This document shows positions 57,357-64,000 of a stretch of 64,000 bases of DNA, in pieces. A program made the translations under genes and the position numbers. The stretch comes from Abelmoschus esculentus (taxonomy: Eukaryota > Streptophyta > Magnoliopsida > Malvales > Malvaceae). The DNA lies in the NCBI GenBank assembly GCA_035048815.1, contig JAUCBN010000022.1:17092501-17156500 (forward strand), given 5' to 3'. Below the pieces are notes generated by a model, which was not told where the DNA came from, made no database searches, and saw nothing but the letters and a program-made list of their open reading frames with translations. Numbering within the stretch: position 1 is the stretch's first letter; the number at the start of each line of letters is the position of its first letter.

Positions 57357-60295
57357 TGTAATTTATAACCCCCTCGATTGGTTCTAGACACCACCCGAAT
57401 TAAACGGTTTACACGGGGAATACCGAGCTAATATAGAGACTCGTCCCGATAAATAACCCTAAAAATTAAAATTCAATTTTATCTTTTCTAAATGCTTTAA
57501 TCAGATCCTACATGTTCATGCAAGGACCGAGTTTAATTGCAGCGAAAACTAAAGAGAAATAAGTCCTAATTTAATCAAGCAAGTTTTAGGGACCTAATTG
57601 TAATTTCTAGAATTTTATACCCTGATTATGAAATTAAGGTTATCAATATTTAATTAAGTATATTTCATGGTTGTACGTAAATTTTCAGCTTAAAATAATA
57701 TCTATAAATCATTTAATTGCATGCTCAAAGTTTAGAGACTATTTCAGCCTCTAATGGTTTCATGACATTCTCTAAATTCAAATTCTCCTAAAATCATTAA
57801 CCACATATCATGACATATTATCTAGATACAATTCAACCTACTTAGCAATAATATATTCAACTCTTAAGTGTATGCTTCAACATAACCAATCCTATAAACA
57901 CATGAAAGAACCACCTCAATATACTCAACATGAGTTCTAGATACATTCCAACCTACATAACAACATCATAGATTCAACTCTTAAATAGTCATGCCTCATT
58001 ATCAACAACACTCAAATTCACCCATAAGGATATCAATAATCAAACTTCAAAATAACTATATTATAACTAAAGGAATATTAGTGGACAATTCAAGTTAAAG
58101 TTATAAATCTAATATCAACATAGATAAACATCAAACATGTATAAGCATATGTCTACTACAAGTCTCATCAATATAACAATATTCTTAACATGGTAACACA
58201 TCCCCATTGCTCTCTCACTACTACTATTGTTATAAAGACATACTTGAGCTTTCACTTGGCGGTTACCTGGATTCTTGTTTCTCTTTACTGCCTTTACAAT
58301 AAATAATCTGCATTGCAAGGTAAATGAGAGGGTAAGCATAAGCTTAGTGAGTGAATAAAAACACCTTGCAATGTAACTCAAATTAAACCGATTTCATCAA
58401 TTTAAAAACCAAGTCATGCTCTATTAAAATAATCACTCGTGGCTAACATTTTCACCAATAGTAAAAATCAGCAAGTGTTTCATCACGTGGTGCTAAGCCA
58501 AAAAACTCAAGGCTTACATGCTTAACTTAGCAAGGCTTATAAAACGTTTGAACTCAATGTCAAACACTCGCAAACTCTGTTTGCAATAAAATCAGTAAAA
58601 ACATTATACTTGTGTTTTCTCGTATTGGTATTCGCGACCGATTAGTCTTATCTCTAATCGTTGGGATAAACAGAAACTCGCATGAAGGCATAAATGCCAA
58701 ATCATGCCATGTATGGGATTAAATCGTTACTATACCACGTATGAGGGCTCTATCACCTTCTCATACCACGTACGAGTCTATCTCATGCACACGAATAGAT
58801 TAAATCCGAACATGTTTCCCACCTTAGCTTCCAGGATAAGCTACGCTTAAATGTAATACAACACATATATCACAATTCAAGTAATACCTCTAATGCATCA
58901 CTAAAAAATTTATTCATGTATACAGATTTTCATAAATAATAAACAGTTCACTAACATCCTTTCGATCGATCGACTTATCCCTATAACATCATCTCAATAT
59001 CCAACACAAAACAGAATCAATGCTCAAGTTTTAATTCAAAAACAATAACTAATCCACATGCATCCCACAAACACATGCATCAAATGTATAAACCGGTAAA
59101 AACTATTTTTCTCTTGTTATCAAAACAAAACCGTGGAAGCATCATATGCATATAAAAACTTTGTAAAACCATCTCATGAGCATTGAAACACGTGAATATC
59201 CATATATGCACAAGTATAATCTGAGCATGACTAAACATAGTAAAAACAAGGCATAATATGAGAACCTTTAAGAAAACAATACTTAAAACTTACTTCCGAG
59301 TATAGGGAGGATTTTCACACCTTCCCTACACCCCCAAACCTTTGAAAACACATTTAAAAATATGTCGAATTGGCAGCCCTCATAATCCACTCACCAATTT
59401 ACAGAAACTTACTCGACAAGTCACCCAATAATGCGATTCGGCTTTTCAATCTCCCTCAAATTTGTTCCTCTACCTCTTAAACTAATTAAAGCATCAAAAC
59501 CAGAGGGTTTAGTGCATTATAACACACCCAAACATCCTTCAAGTCGGACCAATATATGACAACCCCTAAAAACACCATAAAACTTAACTGAAACTCACCG
59601 AAAACCTCTCCAAACATCACCTAAACCTTCGGTTTGGGATTAGATACTTAAAATTCACCAAGAAATATAAATCTTGAAGGAGGGATTAAAGCTTGATGCA
59701 AAAATAGAGTTTTCAAGTAAAATCGAAGAAGAAAATTATAAAGTATTAACCAAAGGGATTTTTATTGAAAAGATTGATGTTTACGTTTGAAAATATGATG
59801 GAATGTCTGCCAAGAAGACAAAAAGTCAGAATTTTAAAAATAGGTTTAGGTTTATGACATAAAAATAGGTTTTTAGGATTAATATTAAGTTATTTGGGCT
59901 ATTAATTAAAATTATGGGTTATGAGTTATTAAAATAGACCCTTTGAAGGCTTATATCAGCTAGGATTAGGATTGGATCAAAGCCCCTTAAAGATACAAAG
60001 TTCTGGTTTAATTTAAAAAATTGTCCTCAAGTTTTCAATTTTTACAAAATAATCCTCAAGTTTTCAATTTTTACAAAATAGTCACCATTTTCAAAATCGT
60101 AGGGATTCAAGGATCAATTTTCAAAATTAGTTTGACCTAAGTCAAATATAAGTTAATTAAGAATTTTAAAATATTTTTCCATAATTTATTTTGATTTAAA
60201 TCTAATTTTTAAGTATTTAATACCGAACTAGGCTAAACCGACAAAACCGGTCGACTAGACCTTTAAACTTCTAAGACCAAATTTGGGTTGTTACA
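57357..60295 (-). mobile_element. Gypsy-type LTR, minus orientation, probably solo
   Basis: On the minus strand it starts TGTAACAACCCAAATTTGG at 60295 and ends near AATCGAGGGGGTTATAAATTACA at 57357. The interior shows promoter-like and spliced-leader-like texture but no protein domains. The end sequences resemble the LTR ending at 7204. No matching target duplication was found, so boundaries are provisional. Confidence 0.45.
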
Positions 60296-60869
60296 TAATT
60301 CGAAAATTTTGGTGAACAAAAAAATGAACATGTTAGTGGTCTTATAAATAAATATGTTCACGAATATTCACATATATATTCACGAACGTTAAATAAACAA
60401 ACAAAAACATGATATTTAAAAAAAATTAAAATGAATCGAACATGAACACCTGCAAATATAAATAAATAATCACAAACAAAATATTATTCGTTCTAGCTCG
60501 ATTTATTTACACCCTTAATTCAACCCTTAATTGTATTATATATTTAATAAACTTTTAAATTTTTAATTTAATAATTATTTTTTACAGGGACAAATTTTTA
60601 TTAATCCAAAATTATCTAAAACTAATTAAGTTTATAAGATGGGACAAAGTCTCCTTAGTCCGAAGGGAGCTTCACCCCCATAAATTATTTTGTGTAATAT
60701 ATATATATATATATATTTATTCGTATCTAATACTTTTTCTCAAGTCTAGTAATAAGATTTATGTGAAATTAATGATGAGGTAGACAAATAATTAAATGAA
60801 TATTTTTGATTGGTTGGTTCAATAGATGACGTGATTAGAATGACCCATAATATAATTTCTCCTATACAC
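60296..60869. other. AT-rich spacer with (AT)n
   Basis: No gene seen. An (AT)n microsatellite lies at about 60697-60716. Near 60850 an ATAATATAATTTCTCCTAT word matches the small MITE ends described elsewhere. Confidence 0.5.
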
Positions 60870-62020
60870 GAATTCAGAAAAATCCAATGAGAATTTCTCC
60901 TCGCATATGGATTTGGTTCAAATTTATTCTTATAAAATTAGTTTTGTTGGATATATAGATCAATTAGAGTTTTTATTTGAAAAATAAGATGTTTAAAATT
61001 TATTTTAGAATTTATGCCGAAAAGTTACAGTGCAAGTAGAAAAATATCACTTGCAAATAGCGATTTGGTAAGAGGACATCAGGTGATGTTCTCATTTCTT
61101 TAATATTTTTTCAAAATCTAAAGGGACCACGTTATGTGCACATGGCCTTCTACCACGTACATTATAGAAATTAGGCAAAAATTTTAAATATAGTTAAAAA
61201 TTTCCTATATTCCAAAATTTAATTTTAGATTAAATTATTTTTTTAAAAAAATCTTATATAATTTCTCAAATGCATTTTATTTTGTTAATTTTAATTACAC
61301 AAGTTATATAATTATAACATTTTAAAATTTATAGTAAAAAGTTTATACCCCATGACGAGAAATTATATCATGGGTAAGTCTCATCACATCATCAATATGA
61401 CTAACCACTATAAATCACACATCTTATCATTTTTTATATCATATTTCTTTCAAATAATTGTTCACTTCTTTTATACTTTTAATGCATTTTAAAAATAGTT
61501 TTTTAAGTGATGATTCTCTTAGAAAAAAATATAACTTAAAAAAATGATATTGGTAGTTTTTATTGATTAGTACCATTAAAACGTAGTGAGGCTCATCGAT
61601 GATATAATTTCTCTAAAATGACATGATAGTGTGTTGCCTATCCAATATTCTTTACTTAATTAAAATTGTTATGAAATCTTATCAATTTTTTAATAAATTT
61701 CAAAAAAAGAAAAGAAAAGAATTATTTCTTTATTACCGTGAGGAAAAGCAAATAATAAAAATATTATTCTTTTCTTAGGATGAGAAAATAAAATTATAAA
61801 AGTATTATTTTTTTTTGCAAGGAAGAAAAAAATTTATAAAAGTATAATTCTTTTCTTACGGTGAGGAAAAATAAATTATAAAGGTATTATTATTTTTTTT
61901 ATAATTAGTTCAATCAATGCATTAAATATTAATAATTATAAAAAAATAATCAGGCAAGTAAACACAAATAATCTTTGTTTTACTAATATTCAAGAACAAA
62001 TGGATGTAACACAAATTATA
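60870..62020 (+). repeat. DC1 upstream block, copy 4, without a gene
   Basis: Collinear with the upstream regions of DC1 genes 1 and 2: the GCATATGGATTTGGTTCAAA segment, GTGCAAGTAGAAAAATATCA, the small MITE inverted repeat (about 61350-61615), four minisatellite units (61720-61900) and CTAATATTCAAGAACAAA (61981). No DC1 coding sequence follows. It is the relic of a lost copy or a mobile block in its own right. Confidence 0.65.
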
Positions 62021-62280
62021 TAGAAAAAAAATTAAATGAGCAAGAAAAGAGTGAATGAATTGCAATTATTATGGTCGTTTATTTTCGCTACTGTTTTAAA
62101 TAGTACTAAAGCTTTAAAATAATGACTTAAATAATAGTCGCGTTTAAATCTATAGTCTATAATTTAATAATCAAATCCGTTTAATATCTAAATTTTAATA
62201 GGTAAATATAATATTTTAAAATTTAATAATTAAAATATTTAAAAAATAAAACTCAACAATAATTTACTTGATTTACGCTA
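62021..62280. other. Spacer, nothing recognised
   Basis: AT-rich, no open frame or repeat end recognised. Confidence 0.5.
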
Positions 62281-63600
62281 TGTAACACCCAATTTCCCCC
62301 CAATTTGGAATCCTAAATCCCTAAATCAGAAACCCTAAAGTTTAGGGATTTTTCAGAGGCCGTTTTGCAATTTCTAAAATTTTCGGGTTCCTTTTGTAAA
62401 GTTAAAATAACTTCAGACCCTTGAATGATAATTTTATCATTTTTCAAATTATATCGGTTTCTTCTTCATATCAGTTTCTGAAATCAGTTTTAAGGGAATT
62501 AAATTCCCATTCAATTTCTGTATAATTTCAGTTTATTCCTATCTCTTACTTATTTGGAAATTAATCGTTTTTCGCTTTTCTTCTTGCTTTATTTCAATTT
62601 GGTGCTGGTAAGTTTCTCCTTAGTCTTTCGTTCTCTGTTTTGCTATTAAGGAGAGTGTTGTTGTTTTTCCTGGTGTTGTTCAGTTGTTAAAATTCGGTTT
62701 CGGGGAAAGTTGTTAGTGTTTAAATCATTTGCCTTTACGTTTCAAATTGGATGGAGTTTATGTGGAAAATCGAAAGCAATATTTCAGTTTTAAAAGAAGG
62801 TTGGGGTTTCGTTTTGAATCTTGTATTGTTTGATTCAGGTTTTAAAAATGTTTTAGGTTGTGTTTGAACCAAATCTAGAAGGGTTTTTAATCCAAAAATT
62901 GATCGAACCTGGAAAAGAATGAAATCTGGATTTTTCTTAGGATTTTCTAGATTTTTCCAGATTTTCCCAAAAAATCCTAGAAAAATCTGATCGACCCGAC
63001 TAACCAGAAATCTAACTCGTGATCCGACCAGTTGACATCACTGATGATGTCACTGTTGATGTCATCCACATTGACCTGCTGACGTCAGCGTTGACCTACT
63101 GACGTCAGCATTGACTTGTTGACATCACTACTGATGTCAGCGTTAATCATGCTAACGTCAACGTTAACTCTTTCTGACCCGGTCTCACCTTTTGTTTTTC
63201 GACGTTCTGAGTTCAATGGTAAAGTCTGTTTTTCGAAATTCGAACCCGAAGTGTCATTTTTAATGCTTTTAAGTTTGAATGTTTATCTAGAAGTTTTTTG
63301 TATCAAATTCTGAATCAGTTTCTGTTGGTTCAGTTGATGTGGATTCTGAACCCGAGCAGTTACCTCCTCTTGGACGACCTTTTGTTCCTCAGACATCGGG
63401 ACACGCACGTGAGTTTTGGTTTAATTCTTTTTAGTGTACTTATTAGTATAATGACATAGTAGTATGTCTAATATTCTGTTACTAGTAGGTTCTGCAACTG
63501 CTCATTCTAGTGGTAGAGCCGAGTCTAGTAGACGTCACTCTTGACGTTGAGTTCTCTTCTATCAATTCTGTTATTATGGGTGTGGAGTTTCTGTTAAATT
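62281..63600 (+). mobile_element. Gypsy-type LTR, plus orientation
   Basis: Starts TGTAACACCCAATTTCCCCC. Shares order and wording with 41208-41915 and, inverted, with the central part of 7204-9380. Right end uncertain. Contains the TGACGTCA repeat cluster. The small open frame 63116-63313 is part of the LTR and is not a convincing gene. Confidence 0.6.
63071..63130 (+). repeat. Three 20-bp tandem units with TGACGTCA palindromes
   Basis: Units at 63071-63090, 63091-63110 and 63111-63130, type TTGACCTGCTGACGTCAGCG. The first two contain the palindrome CTGACGTCAG; the third is decayed. Related TGATGTCA and TGACATCA words extend from 63031 to 63165. TGACGTCA is a known plant bZIP (TGA/CRE-like) binding core; binding here is inferred. 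Confidence 0.8.
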
Positions 63601-63659
63601 CTGTAAGATTATGCATCATCCTGTAATTACATTTCTGATTATGAAATTACCATGCATGT

Positions 63660-64000
63660 TGATAAATGCTCAAATCACTATCACTTTTTACACCTTTCAT
63701 GGACAATAATCACTAAATCTACACCTACTTGGACCAATGCATTTTCTTAATGTGATATATTTAGGTAATTTGCTATTGTAACTTATAAAGATGATATCTA
63801 CAGAAAATGACAAGCTTTACTGCACTTTTGTATCTTTGCAGGAAAAACTATTACCGCGACAGCAATTGAGGCCGAGGCAGAACCTGATGCTGAGGCAGCA
63901 CCTGTAGGACAAGTATTGATATTATAGGTGAGCTGAAGAGAAAAATGAGCTGAACATTTCTAGACAAGCAGCACAAGGATCAGAGCTGGGAAACACATGG
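63660..64000 (+). mobile_element. Partial Athila-like LTR e at the window edge
   Basis: Starts TGATAAATGCTCAAATC, comparable to TGATGAGTACTCA. Positions 63842-64000 match LTR b (CGCGACAGCA, GAGGC, CAGCACCTG-AG-ACAA, GATAT-ATAGG, CTGAAGAGAAAAAT). Continues beyond the window. Confidence 0.6.

Noticed and set aside
63116..63313. 65-codon frame at the TGACGTCA cluster
   Set aside because: It is part of the LTR tandem repeat and its flank; the inverted LTR copy does not keep a comparable frame.
1..64000. tRNA, rRNA or integrated viral genes
   Set aside because: I saw no tRNA-like cloverleaf with A and B boxes, no rRNA core motifs and no movement or coat protein motifs of plant pararetroviruses; absence by eye is not proof.

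Overview
The window is nuclear DNA of a flowering plant, almost certainly a eudicot. It has intron-containing genes with GT/AG splice sites, a plant-type PP1 phosphatase, tandem copies of a plant-specific DC1 (Cys/His-rich C1-like) gene, and a dense, nested fill of Ty1-copia, Ty3-gypsy (Athila-like and TAT-like), hAT, Mutator and foldback elements. DC1 families are large in many eudicots (Malvaceae among them), but nothing here fixes the species. There are only two intact host genes. All splice structures were read by eye and are not backed by transcripts.

Layout. 1-2.2 kb: an RNase H-like relic, then an intact three-exon PP1 catalytic subunit on the minus strand (321 aa). 2.2-9.8 kb: gene-poor DNA with a hAT-type MITE (5806-6377, imperfect 8-bp duplication) and a gypsy LTR. 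9.8-17.1 kb: an Athila-like composite with four LTRs, a tRNA-Asp-type primer-binding site, a stop-riddled gag, and a striking array of small hairpins before the polypurine tract. 17.1-30.0 kb: DC1 gene 1, a pseudogene carrying a 2-bp frameshift deletion, an old copia element in intron 1 (target duplication ATTTC) and a young copia element in exon 3 (target duplication CTCTG, LTRs about 1% apart). 30.0-38.2 kb: intergenic DNA holding two further copies of the DC1 upstream block, with a 42-44-bp minisatellite, two Mutator-like long-TIR elements and nested foldbacks. 38.2-41.2 kb: DC1 gene 2, intact, four exons, 784 aa, about twelve C1-like repeats. A gypsy LTR starts 15 bases after its stop codon. 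41.9-42.6 kb: a third, truncated DC1 copy. 42.6-54.7 kb: degenerate TAT-like gypsy DNA with inward-facing primer-binding sites, interrupted by a 5'-truncated copia element whose long pol ORF is still open. 54.7-56.2 kb: a solo LTR with a perfect 5-bp duplication (CCAAG). 57.4-64.0 kb: gypsy LTRs, a gene-less relic of the DC1 upstream block, and a partial Athila-like LTR at the right edge.

How it fits together. The host story is a tandem DC1 duplication with one surviving gene, one recently destroyed copy and fragments, sharing a promoter block that has spread without its gene. A near-identical tract over promoter, 5' leader and start of exon 1 of genes 1 and 2, ending abruptly inside exon 1, suggests gene conversion. 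I found no bacterial-type operon, CRISPR array, rRNA or tRNA gene. The best candidates for something new are the covarying hairpin array in the Athila-like element, the two-half architecture of the DC1 protein, and the nested foldback cluster beside it.
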